A stretch of DNA of 64,000 bases from Leptothrix discophora (GCF_030705305.1 NZ_JAUZEE010000008.1:62001-126000), one strand, 5' to 3'. Positions 23,500-33,909 are shown, counted from the first letter of the stretch. The notes: generated by a model from the letters alone, not told the origin. Made by a program: numbers and translations.

Positions 23500-24647
23500 C
23501 GCCGGTGATGCGCCGATGGGCGGCAAGCCTGGCCGGCGCCGCGCTCGCGGTCACCGCGCTGGCGGGCATCAGCGGTTGCGGCACGCTGGGCTACTACTGG
23601 CAGTCGACGGCCGGTCATGTGCGGCTGCTCAACGCGTCCGAGCCGGTCAGCGAGGTGCTGGCCCGGCCCGAGCTGTCGGCCGACCTGCGCGCCCGTCTGC
23701 TCTTCAGCCAGTCGATCCGCGACTACGCGATCCGCCGCCTGCACCTGCCCGACAACGCCAGCTACCGCCGCTATGCCGACCTGGGCCGGCCGGCCGCGGT
23801 CTGGAACGTCGTGGCCGCACCCGAGCTGAGCCTGGACCTGCACACCTGGTGCTTCCTGGTGGTCGGCTGCGTCGGCTACCGCGGCTACTACGACCCGCTG
23901 CAGGCCCGCGCGGAGGCCGATCTGCTGAAGGCGCAGGGGCTGGAGACCTTCGTCTATGGCGTGCCCGCCTACTCGACGCTGGGCAAGGTGCCGCAGCGCG
24001 GCTGGCTGGCCGATCCGCTGCTCAACACCTTCGTAACGCGCTACTCCGAGCTGGAGCTGGCGCGGCTGATCATCCATGAGCTGTCGCATCAGCTGGCCTT
24101 TGCCGAGGGCGACACCGTCTTCAACGAGTCCTACGCGACGGCGGTCGAGCGCATCGGCAGCCGGCTTTGGCTGGCCGAGGAAGCCAGCCCCGAGCTGCGC
24201 GAGAGGATCGAGCGGGCCGAGGCCGCCGCCGAGGCCCGTCGCGCCGACTTCCGGCGCCTGGCGATGGCCACCCGCGAACGCCTGCTGGCGCTCTACCGCA
24301 GCCCCGCCAGCGAGGCCGACAAGCGCGCCGGCAAGGCCGAGGCGCTGGCCGAGCTGCGGACCGGCTACGCCGCGCTCAAGGCCGAGCCGGACGGCCCGTG
24401 GCACGGCTTTGCCGGCTACGACGAGTGGTTTGCCAGCGTCAACAACGCGCAGCTGGGCGTGCTGGCGGCCTACAACGCGCAGGTGAGCGACTTCGAGCGC
24501 CTGTACGAGCGGGTCGGCCGCGACTGGCCGGCCTTCTATGCCGAGGTGCGCCGGCTGGCCGCGCTGCCCAAGGCGCAGCGCGATGCCGAACTGGCGCGGG
24601 GCACGGCCGGAGCGCCCGGCACGCCGGAGGCGTCGCTCAGCCGTTGA
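23496..24647 (+). CDS. lipoprotein aminopeptidase (COG4324-type)
   Basis: 383-aa predicted zinc aminopeptidase. The signal peptide ends in lipobox ISGC, giving acylated Cys28. The metal motif HELSH is at 194-198, followed by an NESYATAVE segment that can supply a third ligand. A Glu/Ala-rich helical region follows. Overlaps the oxidoreductase stop by 4 bp, so it is translationally coupled. Its 3' end overlaps the convergent dxs by 11 bp. Family function is poorly defined. Confidence 0.85.
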   Translation: MTPVMRRWAASLAGAALAVTALAGISGCGTLGYYWQSTAGHVRLLNASEPVSEVLARPELSADLRARLLFSQSIRDYAIRRLHLPDNASYRRYADLGRPAAVWNVVAAPELSLDLHTWCFLVVGCVGYRGYYDPLQARAEADLLKAQGLETFVYGVPAYSTLGKVPQRGWLADPLLNTFVTRYSELELARLIIHELSHQLAFAEGDTVFNESYATAVERIGSRLWLAEEASPELRERIERAEAAAEARRADFRRLAMATRERLLALYRSPASEADKRAGKAEALAELRTGYAALKAEPDGPWHGFAGYDEWFASVNNAQLGVLAAYNAQVSDFERLYERVGRDWPAFYAEVRRLAALPKAQRDAELARGTAGAPGTPEASLSR

Positions 24648-26562
24648 CCGTGCGCAGCTGCGGCGTGCTGCCGCTGCTGGCCAGGAAGCGGGCGCGGATC
24701 GAGGCCTCGATGCCGGCCGCATCCAGGCCGCAACCGGCCAGCAGCAGGGCCGGATCGCCGTGCTCGATGAAGCGGTCGGGCAGGCCCAGTGACCACACCG
24801 GCACCTGCACGCCGGCGGCCTGCAGGGCCTCCAGCACGGCGCTGCCGGCGCCGCCCGGCAGGCAGCCTTCCTCGACCGTCACCAGCGCGTCGTGGCTGCG
24901 CGCCAGGCGCTCGACCAGGGCGGCATCCAGCGGCTTGACGAAGCGCATGTTGGCCACCGTCGCGTCGAGCCTGGCGCCGGCGTCCAGCGCCGGGTAGAGC
25001 AGCGGCCCGAAGGCCAGGATGGCGACGCGCGGCTGGCCGGTCGACGGGCCAGCCTCGCGCCGGATCTCGCCCTTGCCCCAGGGCAGCGTGTCCAGGTCGG
25101 GCGTCGTCGCCACGCCGGCGCCGCTGCCGCGCGGGTAGCGCACGGCGACCGGGCCGTCGTGCGCGTGGGCGGTGCTGAGCGCGCGGCGCGTCTCGGCCTC
25201 GTCGGCCGGGGTCAGCATGGACATGTTCGGGATGCAGCGCACGAAGGCGATGTCGTAGGCGCCGGCATGCGTCGCGCCGTCGGCACCGACCAGGCCGGCG
25301 CGATCCAGCGCGAACACCATCGGCAGGTTCTGCAGCGCGACGTCGTGGATCAGCTGGTCGTAGGCCCGCTGCAGGAAGGTTGAGTAGATCGCCACGACCG
25401 GCTTCAGGCCCTCGCAGGCCAGGCCGGCGGCGAAGGTGACCGCATGCTGCTCGGCGATGCCGACGTCGTGGTAGCGGCCGGGGTAGCGCTTGTGGAACTC
25501 GACCATGCCCGAGCCCTCGCGCATCGCCGGCGTGATCGCGACCAGGCGCGGATCGGCCGCGGCCATGTCGCACAGCCACTGGCCGAAGACCTGGGTGAAG
25601 GTCGGCTTGGGCGCGGCGGCCGGCTTGACCAGGCCGACCTGCGGGTCGAACTTGCCGGGACCGTGGTAGGCGATCGGGTCGGCCTCGGCCAGCTTGTAGC
25701 CGTAGCCCTTCTTGGTCACGACGTGCAGGAACTGCGCGCCGGGCTTGTCGCGCAGGTTCTCCAGCGTCGGGATCAGCGCGTCCAGGTCGTGGCCGTCGAT
25801 CGGGCCGACGTAGTTGAAGCCGAACTCCTCGAAGATCGTGCCCGGCACGACCATGCCCTTGGCATGTTCCTCGAAGCGCCGGGCCAGCTCGAACAGCGGC
25901 GGCGCGTTCTTGAGCACCTGCTTGGCGCCTTCACGCGCGGCGGCGTAGAACTTGCCGCTCATCAGCCGGGCCAGGTACTTGTTGAGCGCGCCCACCGGCG
26001 GGCTGATCGACATGTCGTTGTCGTTGAGCACGACCAGCAGGTTGGGCACGTTGCCGGCATGCGGCATGCCGCCGTTGTTGAGCGCCTCGAAGGCCATGCC
26101 GGCGGTCATCGCGCCGTCGCCGATGATGGCCACGGCATGGCGCTTCTCGCCCTTCTGCTGCGCGCCCAGGGCCATGCCCAGCGCGGCCGAGATGGAGGTC
26201 GACGAGTGGGCGGTGCCGAAGGTGTCGTACTCGCTCTCGTCGCGGCGCGGGAAGCCGCTCAGGCCGCCGAGCTGGCGCAGCGTGTGCATGCGCTCGCGTC
26301 GGCCGGTCAGGACCTTGTGCGGATAGGTCTGGTGGCCGACGTCCCAGACCAGCCGGTCCTCGGGCGTGTCGAACACGTAGTGCAGCGCGATGGTCAGCTC
26401 GACCGTGCCGAGGTTGGACGACAGGTGCCCACCGGTGCGCGAGACGCTCTGCAGGATGAAGTCGCGTAGTTCCTGGGCGAGCTGGGGGAGTTCGGCACGG
26501 TTGAGGCCGCGCAGGTCGCGCGGGCTCTGGATGCGGGACAGCAGCGGGTAGTTGGCGTTCAT
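24637..26562 (-). CDS. dxs: 1-deoxy-D-xylulose-5-phosphate synthase
   Basis: 641-aa thiamine-diphosphate enzyme condensing pyruvate and glyceraldehyde 3-phosphate, the first step of the MEP isoprenoid pathway. The ThDP motif [16 protein letters not shown], the [14 protein letters not shown] segment and [19 protein letters not shown] (catalytic Glu of the pyrimidine-binding part) are present. ATG 26562 gives the normal N-terminus ([15 protein letters not shown]). Third gene of xseB-ispA-dxs, 19 bp after ispA. Confidence 0.97.
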   Translation of the reverse strand: MNANYPLLSRIQSPRDLRGLNRAELPQLAQELRDFILQSVSRTGGHLSSNLGTVELTIALHYVFDTPEDRLVWDVGHQTYPHKVLTGRRERMHTLRQLGGLSGFPRRDESEYDTFGTAHSSTSISAALGMALGAQQKGEKRHAVAIIGDGAMTAGMAFEALNNGGMPHAGNVPNLLVVLNDNDMSISPPVGALNKYLARLMSGKFYAAAREGAKQVLKNAPPLFELARRFEEHAKGMVVPGTIFEEFGFNYVGPIDGHDLDALIPTLENLRDKPGAQFLHVVTKKGYGYKLAEADPIAYHGPGKFDPQVGLVKPAAAPKPTFTQVFGQWLCDMAAADPRLVAITPAMREGSGMVEFHKRYPGRYHDVGIAEQHAVTFAAGLACEGLKPVVAIYSTFLQRAYDQLIHDVALQNLPMVFALDRAGLVGADGATHAGAYDIAFVRCIPNMSMLTPADEAETRRALSTAHAHDGPVAVRYPRGSGAGVATTPDLDTLPWGKGEIRREAGPSTGQPRVAILAFGPLLYPALDAGARLDATVANMRFVKPLDAALVERLARSHDALVTVEEGCLPGGAGSAVLEALQAAGVQVPVWSLGLPDRFIEHGDPALLLAGCGLDAAGIEASIRARFLASSGSTPQLRTVNG

Positions 26563-26581
26563 CGGGTTGCGGCTTCCGGTC

Positions 26582-27481
26582 TCAGGACTCGCGCTCGACC
26601 AGGCGGTCGGCGAGGCAGCGCAGGCGGGTCGGATCGACCAGCCCGGCGCGTTGCAGGGCCTCGTGCGCCTGGCCGTGCAGGTGGCGGGCACGCGCCCTGG
26701 CACCGTCCAGCCCGAGCAGCGAGACATAGGTCGGCTTGTTGCGGTCGGCGTCCTTGCCGGCCGTCTTGCCCAGCGTCTCGGAGGCCTGGGTCACGTCGAG
26801 GATGTCGTCGACCACCTGGAAGGCCAGGCCGATCGCCGCGCCGTAGTCCGACAGCGCCTGCCACTGCGTCGGCGTGGTCTCGCCGCAGGCCGCGCCCATC
26901 AGCACGCTGGCCTGCAGCAGGGCGCCGGTCTTGCGCGCATGCATGTCCTGCAGGTCGGTCTCGCCCATCGGCTTGCCGACGTGGGCCAGGTCGATCGCCT
27001 GCCCGCCGGCCATGCCGAACACGCCCGAGGCGCGCGCCAGCAGGCCGCACAGGCGCGCCTGCAGCGGCGGTGCGATGTCACCGTCGCCGTCGCTGCCTTC
27101 GGCGGGGGTCAGGACCTCGAAGGCGAGCGCCTGCATCGCGTCGCCGGCCAGCATGGCCTGGGCCTCGCCGAACTGCACGTGCACGGTGGGCTTGCCCCGG
27201 CGCAGCACGTCGTTGTCCATGCAGGGCATGTCGTCGTGGATCAGCGAATAGGCATGGATCAGCTCGACCGAGCAGGCCGCCCGCATCGCCGCGACCGGGT
27301 TGCCACCGACGCTTCGGGCGGCTGCCAGCACCAACAGCGGTCGCAGGCGCTTGCCACCATCGAGCACGCCGTAGCGCATCGCCTCGCCCAGGCCGGCCGG
27401 TGCGGTGGCGATGACGTGGCGGCCGAGCTCGGCCTCGACATCGGCCAGGCAGGCCTGCATCCAGTCGTCGAAGTCGTTCAT
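26582..27481 (-). CDS. ispA: farnesyl diphosphate synthase
   Basis: 299-aa short-chain prenyltransferase extending DMAPP with IPP to geranyl and farnesyl diphosphate. First Asp-rich motif [11 protein letters not shown], second Asp-rich motif [11 protein letters not shown], and the [13 protein letters not shown] substrate region. Start overlaps the xseB stop by 4 bp; feeds ubiquinone, peptidoglycan lipid and other isoprenoids together with the following dxs. Confidence 0.96.
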   Translation of the reverse strand: MNDFDDWMQACLADVEAELGRHVIATAPAGLGEAMRYGVLDGGKRLRPLLVLAAARSVGGNPVAAMRAACSVELIHAYSLIHDDMPCMDNDVLRRGKPTVHVQFGEAQAMLAGDAMQALAFEVLTPAEGSDGDGDIAPPLQARLCGLLARASGVFGMAGGQAIDLAHVGKPMGETDLQDMHARKTGALLQASVLMGAACGETTPTQWQALSDYGAAIGLAFQVVDDILDVTQASETLGKTAGKDADRNKPTYVSLLGLDGARARARHLHGQAHEALQRAGLVDPTRLRCLADRLVERES

Positions 27482-27714
27482 GCGGCGTCGCTCCAGGGCT
27501 TAAGCTGGCCGGCTTCCAGGACCTGCACCTGCTGCTCGACGGCTTCCAGGCGCGACTTGCAGAAGTTCAGCAGGACCGCGCCGCGCTGGTAGCTCTCGAG
27601 CAGCTGGTCCAGCGGCATCTGCGCGCTTTCCATGCGGGCGACGAGCTGTTCCAGCTCTTGCAGCGCCGCCTCGTAGTGGGCAGGTTCGGACGACGGAGGC
27701 GCGCTCTGGGGCAT
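27478..27714 (-). CDS. xseB: exodeoxyribonuclease VII small subunit
   Basis: 78-aa small subunit of exonuclease VII. Family blocks [33 protein letters not shown] and [19 protein letters not shown] are visible in order. ATG 27714 is preferred to a TTG at 27732. First gene of xseB-ispA-dxs, overlapping ispA by 4 bp. The adjacency to isoprenoid genes is the usual proteobacterial order and carries no functional message. Confidence 0.93.
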   Translation of the reverse strand: MPQSAPPSSEPAHYEAALQELEQLVARMESAQMPLDQLLESYQRGAVLLNFCKSRLEAVEQQVQVLEAGQLKPWSDAA

Positions 27715-27971
27715 GGTGCTTCGGGGGCTCAAGGTCGGTCAGGAAAGCCGCAGATTGTAGGCGGCGCCCCCGCTGTCGACCCCCCGGCTACAATTTCAGA
27801 CTGGCCTTGGGCGTCCGCCCACCCCGGCCCCCCGCGCTTCCCGATCCGCCGTGCCCGAGGCACCTCGTTGGTGCCTCATGGCCCGGCTGTTCGCGTCCAG
27901 CGCGGAGACACCGTCCAAGCCTGGGCCGTCTGGGGTGGTGGTTCGACATGCACTTGGAGATCCTGGGGATC

Positions 27972-29102
27972 ATGTCCGACCTGAGCATCACACTGGAAGC
28001 TCTACAAAGAAGTCGCACGCAACTGCCGGTCACGGCCTACTTTGACCAGGCACTTTTTGACAAGGAGATGCGACAGATCTTTCCCTCCGCCCCGCGCTAC
28101 CTGGGGCATGAGCTGATGGTGCCCCAGGTCGGCGACTACCACGCGCTGGCCCACGAGGGCGAAGGGCGTGCGCTGGTCCGCACCGGACAGGGCGTGGAGC
28201 TGATCTCCAACGTCTGCCGGCACCGTCAGGCCGTGATGCTCAAGGGCCGCGGACAGACCGGCTCGAACATCGTCTGCCCGCTGCACCGCTGGACCTACGG
28301 CCTGGACGGCCAGCTGATCGGCGCCCCGCATTTCCGCGAGGACCCTTGCCTGAACCTGCGCAACTACCCGGTGCGCACGTGGAACGGCATGGTCTTCGAG
28401 GACAACGGCCGCGACATCGAGGCCGACCTCGGCCGCATGGGGCCGCGCGCGGAGCTGGGCTTCGAGGGCTACGTGTTCGACCACGTCGAGCAGCACCGCT
28501 GCCACTACAACTGGAAGACCTTCATCGAGGTCTATCTGGAGGACTACCACGTCGGTCCCTTCCATCCTGGACTGGGCAACTTCGTCACCTGCGAGGACCT
28601 GCGCTGGGAGATGGGCCGCGAGTACTCGGTGCAGACGGTGGGCGTGGCGCAGGGCGCGGGCAAGGCGCTGGGCAAGCCGGGCTCGAAGGTCTACGAGCGC
28701 TGGCACGACCAGGTCATGCGCTTCCAGAACGGCGTGGCCCCGAAGCACGGCGCGATCTGGCTGACCTACTACCCGCACATCATGGTCGAGTGGTATCCGA
28801 ACGTGCTGACGGTCTCGACGCTGCACCCGATCGGCCCGGAAGAGACGCTCAACACGGTGGAGTTCTACTACCCCGAGGAGATCGCCGCCTTCGAGCGCGA
28901 CTATGTCGAGGCGCAGCGCGCCGCGTACATGGAGACCTGCATCGAGGACGACGAGATCGCCGAGCGCATGGATGCCGGCCGCAAGGCCCTGATGAAGCGC
29001 GGCGACAACGAGGTCGGTCCCTACCAGAGCCCGATGGAAGACGGCATGCAGCACTTCCACGAGTGGTACCGGCGCCAGATGGGTGACGCCTTCGCCGACT
29101 GA
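27972..29102 (+). CDS. Rieske aromatic-ring-hydroxylating-type oxygenase, alpha subunit
   Basis: 376-aa Rieske non-heme iron oxygenase. The 2Fe-2S ligands are Cys82-x-His84 and Cys102-x2-His105 (CRHRQ; CPLHRWTYG). The mononuclear iron region is NWKTFIEVYLEDYHVGPFHPG with His193 and His198. ATG 27972 follows GGGGA; ATG 27948, with GGGGTGG upstream, is possible. Divergent from xseB-ispA-dxs. No reductase or ferredoxin gene is adjacent, so it must borrow electrons from elsewhere. The substrate is unknown; an isoprenoid or a lipid-like substrate would fit the neighbourhood but is only a guess. Confidence 0.9.
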   Translation: MSDLSITLEALQRSRTQLPVTAYFDQALFDKEMRQIFPSAPRYLGHELMVPQVGDYHALAHEGEGRALVRTGQGVELISNVCRHRQAVMLKGRGQTGSNIVCPLHRWTYGLDGQLIGAPHFREDPCLNLRNYPVRTWNGMVFEDNGRDIEADLGRMGPRAELGFEGYVFDHVEQHRCHYNWKTFIEVYLEDYHVGPFHPGLGNFVTCEDLRWEMGREYSVQTVGVAQGAGKALGKPGSKVYERWHDQVMRFQNGVAPKHGAIWLTYYPHIMVEWYPNVLTVSTLHPIGPEETLNTVEFYYPEEIAAFERDYVEAQRAAYMETCIEDDEIAERMDAGRKALMKRGDNEVGPYQSPMEDGMQHFHEWYRRQMGDAFAD

Positions 29103-29132
29103 TCCGCCTCGACCGACCTGTCGTCGACCCGC

Positions 29133-29170
29133 AAGGCCGCCGCGTCCCGACACGGCGGCCTTGTTCCTTT
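29133..29170 (+). terminator. intrinsic terminator after the Rieske gene
   Basis: Perfect 10-bp stem AAGGCCGCCG (29133-29142) / CGGCGGCCTT (29153-29162) with a 10-nt loop, followed by TTGTTCCTTT. Confidence 0.8.
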
Positions 29171-29196
29171 CCGGCCCTTGCGCCGACACTCGCCCG

Positions 29197-30114
29197 ATGC
29201 CTCGACTCCGACAGTCGCCCACGCTGATGATGATCGGCGCGGCCTTCCTCTTCGCCAGCATGGGCGTGGCCGTCAAGATCGCCTCGGCCTGGTATGCCAG
29301 CAGCGAGATCGTCATGTACCGCGGCCTGACCGGCATGCTGGCGATGGGCCTGCTGATGGCCCGCCAGGACACGTCCTGGCGCACCCCGCTGCCGGCGATG
29401 CACTTCTGGCGCGGCCTGAGCGGCGTCAGCGCGCTGCTGATGTGGTTCTACGCCATCGCCGGCCTGCCGCTGGCCACGGCGATGACGCTGAACTACATGT
29501 CCTCGATCTGGATGGCGGTCTTCCTGATCGGCGGCTCGGTCATGCTGGGCGGCAGCCGCATCGACGGCCGCCTCGTGCTGACCGCGCTGACCGGCTTCTG
29601 CGGCGTCGCGCTGATCCTGCGGCCCACCATCGAGGCCGCGCAGCTCTGGCACGGCCTGATCGGCCTGCTGTCGGGCATGCTGTCGGCGCTGGCCTACCTT
29701 CAGGTCAGCGCGCTGGGCCGGGCCGGCGAGCCCGAGACCCGCGTGGTCTTCTACTTCTCGATCGGCGGCATGCTGGCCGGCGCGCTGCTGACCGGCGTCA
29801 CCGACACCTTCCACGCCCACACGGTCCTCGGCGCGCTGACGCTGCTGGCGGTCGGCCTGTCGGCCACCGCCGCCCAGCTGCTGATGACGCGGGCCTACGC
29901 GATCGGCAAGCCGCTGGTGAACGCCAGCCTGCAGTACCTGGGCATCGCCTTCGCCTTCGTCTACAGCGTGCTGCTGTTCGGTGACCCGGTCCACCTGATG
30001 TCGGTCGCCGGCATGCTGCTGATCGTCGCGGCCGGCATCGCCGCCGCACGGCTGCGCCACGACCGCCAGAAGTCCGACCGAGGGCCCGACACGCTGGCGC
30101 CCGAGATCGAGTGA
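29197..30114 (+). CDS. DMT-superfamily (EamA) transporter
   Basis: 305-aa inner-membrane protein with about ten hydrophobic segments and two EamA repeats, as in drug/metabolite transporters. The cytoplasmic C-terminus is charged. ATG 29197 is used; a start at 29083 would lie inside the preceding gene's end and the terminator. The stop codon overlaps a GTG that could start the next gene. Substrate not predictable. Confidence 0.87.
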   Translation: MPRLRQSPTLMMIGAAFLFASMGVAVKIASAWYASSEIVMYRGLTGMLAMGLLMARQDTSWRTPLPAMHFWRGLSGVSALLMWFYAIAGLPLATAMTLNYMSSIWMAVFLIGGSVMLGGSRIDGRLVLTALTGFCGVALILRPTIEAAQLWHGLIGLLSGMLSALAYLQVSALGRAGEPETRVVFYFSIGGMLAGALLTGVTDTFHAHTVLGALTLLAVGLSATAAQLLMTRAYAIGKPLVNASLQYLGIAFAFVYSVLLFGDPVHLMSVAGMLLIVAAGIAAARLRHDRQKSDRGPDTLAPEIE

Positions 30115-30158
30115 ACCGTCCCCTTCAACCGCGCCCTTCCTCCGGACCGCCACAGCCC

Positions 30159-31046
30159 ATGACCTCGTTGCCGACCTCCCCGCTGATCACCGCCGACGCG
30201 CTGCTGGCGCTGCAGGCGTCGCCAGACGCCGCGCGGCTGCGCATGTTCGACTGCCGCTTCGACCTGATGCGGCCCGACGCCGGCCAGGCGGCCTTCCTCG
30301 AAGGCCACATGCCTGGCGCCGGCTACCTGCACCTGGACCACGACCTGAGCGCCAAGGGCGATGCCGACGCGCTCTGCGGCGGCCGGCACCCGCTGCCGTC
30401 GATGTCCCGCGTCGCCGCCACCTTCGGTCGCCACGGCGTTGCACCCGACCACATCGTGGTGCTGCACGACGCCCACGGCGGCATGTACGCGGCGCGCGCC
30501 TGGTGGCTGCTGAAGTGGCTGGGCCACGGCCCGGCCTTCGTGCTCGACGGTGGACTGGCGGCCTGGCAGGCCGCCGGCGGTGCGCTCGAAGCCGGTCCGG
30601 CCGCTGCCGTCGCCGACCTCGGCGCCTACCCGCTGCCGGCCGAGCCGGGCATGGCCTGGGTCGACGCCGACACGGTCCAGGCCCGCATCGGCCGGGGCGT
30701 GCTGATCGATGCCCGCGCGCCCGAGCGCTACCGCGGCGAGGTCGAGCCGCTGGACCCGGCCGCCGGCCACATCCCCGGCGCCGTGAACCGGCCCTTCCAA
30801 CAGAACCTCGACGCCAGCGGCCACTTCCTGCCGGCCGAGGCGCTGCGCGCGGCCTTCGAGACGCTGCTGGCTGGCCAGCCGCCGCAGGATGTCGTCCACC
30901 AGTGCGGCTCCGGCGTCACCGCCTGCCACAACCTGCTGGCGATGACGGTGGCTGGCTTGCCGGGTGCGCGGCTCTACGCCGGTTCCTGGAGCGAGTGGTG
31001 CAGCCAGCCGCAGCGTCCGCAGGTGCGGGGTGCCCAGCCTGGCTGA
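30159..31046 (+). CDS. rhodanese-type sulfurtransferase (SseA-like)
   Basis: 295-aa two-domain rhodanese. The first domain is catalytically silent. The second carries the active-site Cys249 in HQCGSGVTAC, the six-residue loop CGSGVT being typical of 3-mercaptopyruvate/thiosulfate sulfurtransferases. ATG 30159 gives the usual start (PLITADALLAL); GTG 30111, overlapping the stop of the transporter gene, would add 16 residues and is possible. Cytoplasmic sulfur transfer; exact donor unclear. Confidence 0.9.
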   Translation: MTSLPTSPLITADALLALQASPDAARLRMFDCRFDLMRPDAGQAAFLEGHMPGAGYLHLDHDLSAKGDADALCGGRHPLPSMSRVAATFGRHGVAPDHIVVLHDAHGGMYAARAWWLLKWLGHGPAFVLDGGLAAWQAAGGALEAGPAAAVADLGAYPLPAEPGMAWVDADTVQARIGRGVLIDARAPERYRGEVEPLDPAAGHIPGAVNRPFQQNLDASGHFLPAEALRAAFETLLAGQPPQDVVHQCGSGVTACHNLLAMTVAGLPGARLYAGSWSEWCSQPQRPQVRGAQPG

Positions 31047-31167
31047 ACGGGCACGGGGAATGATCACGGGTGTCGACGCGCGACTTGACGGTGGTCAAGC
31101 CGCTTGGGATCGATCGGCGCATCATGTCCTGGTCGCGGCACCCTTCAACCGCCGCTCCGGAGGTCAC

Positions 31168-31602
31168 ATGTACAAGCGCATCCTCGTTCCCACCGATGGT
31201 TCGGACATCACCGCCAAGGCCGTCGCCACCGCCGTCCAGCTCGCCCGGCTGACGGGCGCTGAGATCAGCTCGCTGGCCGTCAAGGAACCCTTCCCGTACA
31301 GCGCCATCACCGAGATGCAGCCGGTGCCGCCGCAGGAGTTCTACGACTCGCAGGAGCGCATCGCCGTCAAGCACCTGCAGACGGTCAAGGATGCCTGTGC
31401 GGCCGCCGGCGTGGCCTGCACGGCCGCGTCGATCGAGGCGCTGCATCCGTGGGAAGCCATCCTCGACTTCGGCAAGAGCCAGGGCTGCGACCTGATCGTC
31501 ATGGCATCGCACGGCCGGCGCGGTGTCGCGGCGCTGCTGCTGGGCAGCGAGACCCAGAAGGTCCTGACCCACAGTGCCGTCCCCGTGCTGGTGGTCCGCT
31601 GA
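31168..31602 (+). CDS. universal stress protein (UspA family)
   Basis: 144-aa USP domain. The N-terminal strand YKRILVPTDGSD and the ATP-binding motif SHGRRGVAALLLGSETQKVLTHS (G-x2-G-x(7-9)-G-S) suggest an ATP-binding subtype. A strong GGAGG (31159-31163) precedes ATG 31168. Monocistronic between the sulfurtransferase and the convergent AIM24 gene. Confidence 0.93.
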   Translation: MYKRILVPTDGSDITAKAVATAVQLARLTGAEISSLAVKEPFPYSAITEMQPVPPQEFYDSQERIAVKHLQTVKDACAAAGVACTAASIEALHPWEAILDFGKSQGCDLIVMASHGRRGVAALLLGSETQKVLTHSAVPVLVVR

Positions 31603-31617
31603 TGCGCTGATGCAGCT

Positions 31618-32439
31618 TCAGTCGTCGTCGCCGCCACCCAGCAGGCCGCCGAGCAGCCCGCCGCCGGCCAGGCCGGTCAGCATAGAGCCTTCCTCGCGAC
31701 CGCCGCCGCCGGTCTGCGGCGCGGCCGCGAAGATGCGGCTGGCCAGGCGCGAGAACGGCAGGCTCTGCAGCCAGATCGTGCCCGGGCCGGTCAGCTTGGC
31801 GAAGAACAGGCCCTCGCCGCCGAACAGGGCCGTCTTGATCTTGCCGACGTACTGGATCTCGAAGCTCACGTTCGGCGTGTAGGCCACCACGCAGCCGGTG
31901 TCGACCAGCAGGACCTGGCCGGGCTGCAGCTCGCGCCGTACCACGGTGCCGCCGGCATGCACGAAGGCGAGGCCGTCGCCTTCGAGCTTCTGCATGATGA
32001 AGCCCTCGCCGCCGAAGAAGCCGGTCGAGATCTTCTGCTGCAGCGCGATGCCCAGCGACACCCCGCGCGCCGCGCACAGGAAGGCGTCCTTCTGGCAGAT
32101 CAGCGTACCGCCGAGCTGGCGCAGGTCCATCGGCAGGATCTTGCCGGGGTAGGGCGCCGCGAAGGCGATGCGCTGCTTGCCGCCGGCGTGGTTGGTGTAG
32201 ACCGTGGTGAACAGCGACTCGCCGGTGACCAGGCGCTTGCCGGCACCCAGCAGCTTGCCGAAGAAGCCGCCGCCCTGCTGCTGGCTGCCGTCGCCGAAGA
32301 CGGTGTCCATGCCGATGCCGGCATCCATGAACATCATGCTGCCGGCCTCGCCGATCGCCGCTTCGCCGGGGTCGAGCTCGACCTCGACGAACTGCATCTC
32401 GGTGCCCTTGATTTCGTAGTCGATCACATCCATCGCCAT
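31618..32439 (-). CDS. AIM24-family protein (TIGR00266)
   Basis: 273-aa protein of the AIM24/TIGR00266 family, made of repeated beta-rich units (GEAGSMMFMD; GGEGFIMQKLEGDGLAFVHAGG; LFGGEGLFFAKLTGPGTIWLQSLP). The C-terminus is a Gly/Asp-rich tail ending GGGDDD. ATG 32439 used; ATG 32433 is an alternative. Bacterial function is not established. Confidence 0.87.
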   Translation of the reverse strand: MAMDVIDYEIKGTEMQFVEVELDPGEAAIGEAGSMMFMDAGIGMDTVFGDGSQQQGGGFFGKLLGAGKRLVTGESLFTTVYTNHAGGKQRIAFAAPYPGKILPMDLRQLGGTLICQKDAFLCAARGVSLGIALQQKISTGFFGGEGFIMQKLEGDGLAFVHAGGTVVRRELQPGQVLLVDTGCVVAYTPNVSFEIQYVGKIKTALFGGEGLFFAKLTGPGTIWLQSLPFSRLASRIFAAAPQTGGGGREEGSMLTGLAGGGLLGGLLGGGDDD

Positions 32440-32569
32440 GGGGAATGCTCCGTGTCTGCGGGGTTTGTGGCCGGCCGGGCGGGTCGCCAGGCCGGCAGCG
32501 CGGCGCATCTTAGCCAGCCGAGGTGACGGCTGGACCGCGACCCGGCGCGGTCCGGCCCAGGGCCATGAC

Positions 32570-33865
32570 TCAGCGCCCGAGCAGCTTCAGGTGGGCGCTG
32601 GCGTACTGCGCCGCCTGGCCCTGCGTGGTGTAGCCGAGGTAGGCGCGGTAGTGCTCGGCCGCCTGGGCGGCACGGCCCAGCGCCTCCAGCGCCACGCCCT
32701 TGAGGAAGACCACCGCCGGATCGCCCGGCAGCAGGCGGTCGTGGGTCTCGAGTTCCAGCCAGGCATGCGCCGGATCGCGTTGCGCCAGCGCCAGCGTCGC
32801 ACCGAGCTTGCAGGCCAGCGCGGCATCCGGGTCGGCCTCTCGGGCGGCGGCGACATGGCCGCGCGCGTCGCGCAGCCGGCCCATCGCCTGCAGGCACTGG
32901 GCCGTGCGCATCAGCACCGCGTGGTCACGCGGCTGCTGGGCCAGCGCGGTCTGCAGCCGTTCGAGCGCGAAGGGCCATTCCTTGCGCAGCATGGCCTGCT
33001 CGGCGGTCTGGGCGTCGCTGACCAGCAGCTGCGCCGGCTGCAGGCCGACCGTGCCGGCCAGCCAGCGCTCGCGCCGGGCCGGCAGGCTGCGCGTGGCGGC
33101 GTGGCGCTGCTCGGCCATCTGGCGGGCGCCGGCGACACGCGAGTCGATGCCGGGCTCGCCCAGGTCAAAGGCCTCGAACAGCACCGGCTGGCTGCGCCGC
33201 AGCTCGGCCAGGCGTTGCAGCAGCGCGGCCAGCGCCAGCGCTGGATAGCCGCTGTCGGCCAGGATCTGCAGCGCGCGAGCGTCGGCTTCGCGGGCCTGGG
33301 CGGGGCTGCGCAGCGGCAGCAGCGCGCTCGCGCCGAGCTTGCCGTCCAGCCCCAGTGCGGGCGACCAGGCCGAAGCCTGGCTGGCGGCGACCGCCTGCGT
33401 CACGACCGCCTGCATGGCGTCGCGCGCGCCGGCCGGCAGGCTGAACTGGCGCAATTCGGCATGCGCGGCCTGCAGCGCGATCAAGGCGGCCAGCTCGGAC
33501 TCGTCCTGCAGCGCCAGCAACAGCCCGCGCGACAGCCCGATGCTGCCGGCCGGAAAGACGCAGGCCTGCAGGTGATGGGCGCGCAGCACCTGTGTCGACA
33601 GCGTCAGGTCGCTGCGGCTCAGGCTGCGCTGGATGGCGGCGGTGACGCTGGCAACGTAGGCCGTCAGCGTCGCGTCGGCCACGCGGCCCAGGTCGAGCGC
33701 GAACTGCATCGGCGCCAGCTGGGCGTCGATCAGGCGGGCGCTGGTGCTGTCCAGGGCTGGCGCCGGTTCGGCCCGGCCGACCCGGGGCAGGCAGGCGGCG
33801 CCCAGCAGCAGCGCGAACCGGCGCCGTTGCGGCAGGGTCGGCAAGTGGCTTTCGGGGGACGACAT
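32570..33865 (-). CDS. degenerate M48-like metallopeptidase with TPR region
   Basis: 431-aa exported protein. The N-terminus QRRRFALLLGAACL resembles a signal, possibly Tat-type. The N-terminal half aligns by pattern with BepA-like M48 peptidases (VFPAGSIGLSRGLLLALQDESELAALIA), but where HExxH is expected it reads LQAAH (131-135): the first His and the catalytic Glu are lost. The AREADARALQILADSGY helix that normally supplies the third ligand remains. The C-terminal half (about 290-431) is TPR-like. Probably a non-catalytic chaperone-like relative. Divergent from the FimV-like gene. Confidence 0.7.
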   Translation of the reverse strand: MSSPESHLPTLPQRRRFALLLGAACLPRVGRAEPAPALDSTSARLIDAQLAPMQFALDLGRVADATLTAYVASVTAAIQRSLSRSDLTLSTQVLRAHHLQACVFPAGSIGLSRGLLLALQDESELAALIALQAAHAELRQFSLPAGARDAMQAVVTQAVAASQASAWSPALGLDGKLGASALLPLRSPAQAREADARALQILADSGYPALALAALLQRLAELRRSQPVLFEAFDLGEPGIDSRVAGARQMAEQRHAATRSLPARRERWLAGTVGLQPAQLLVSDAQTAEQAMLRKEWPFALERLQTALAQQPRDHAVLMRTAQCLQAMGRLRDARGHVAAAREADPDAALACKLGATLALAQRDPAHAWLELETHDRLLPGDPAVVFLKGVALEALGRAAQAAEHYRAYLGYTTQGQAAQYASAHLKLLGR

Positions 33866-33909
33866 CGGCTTCCTCGGGCGTGCTGGGCTTCTCCCCGGAG
33901 TATGTCGAC

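Noticed and set aside
21343-23526. Long antisense frame opposite the molybdopterin oxidoreductase gene
   Set aside because: Ala/Arg/Val-rich shadow with no family features.
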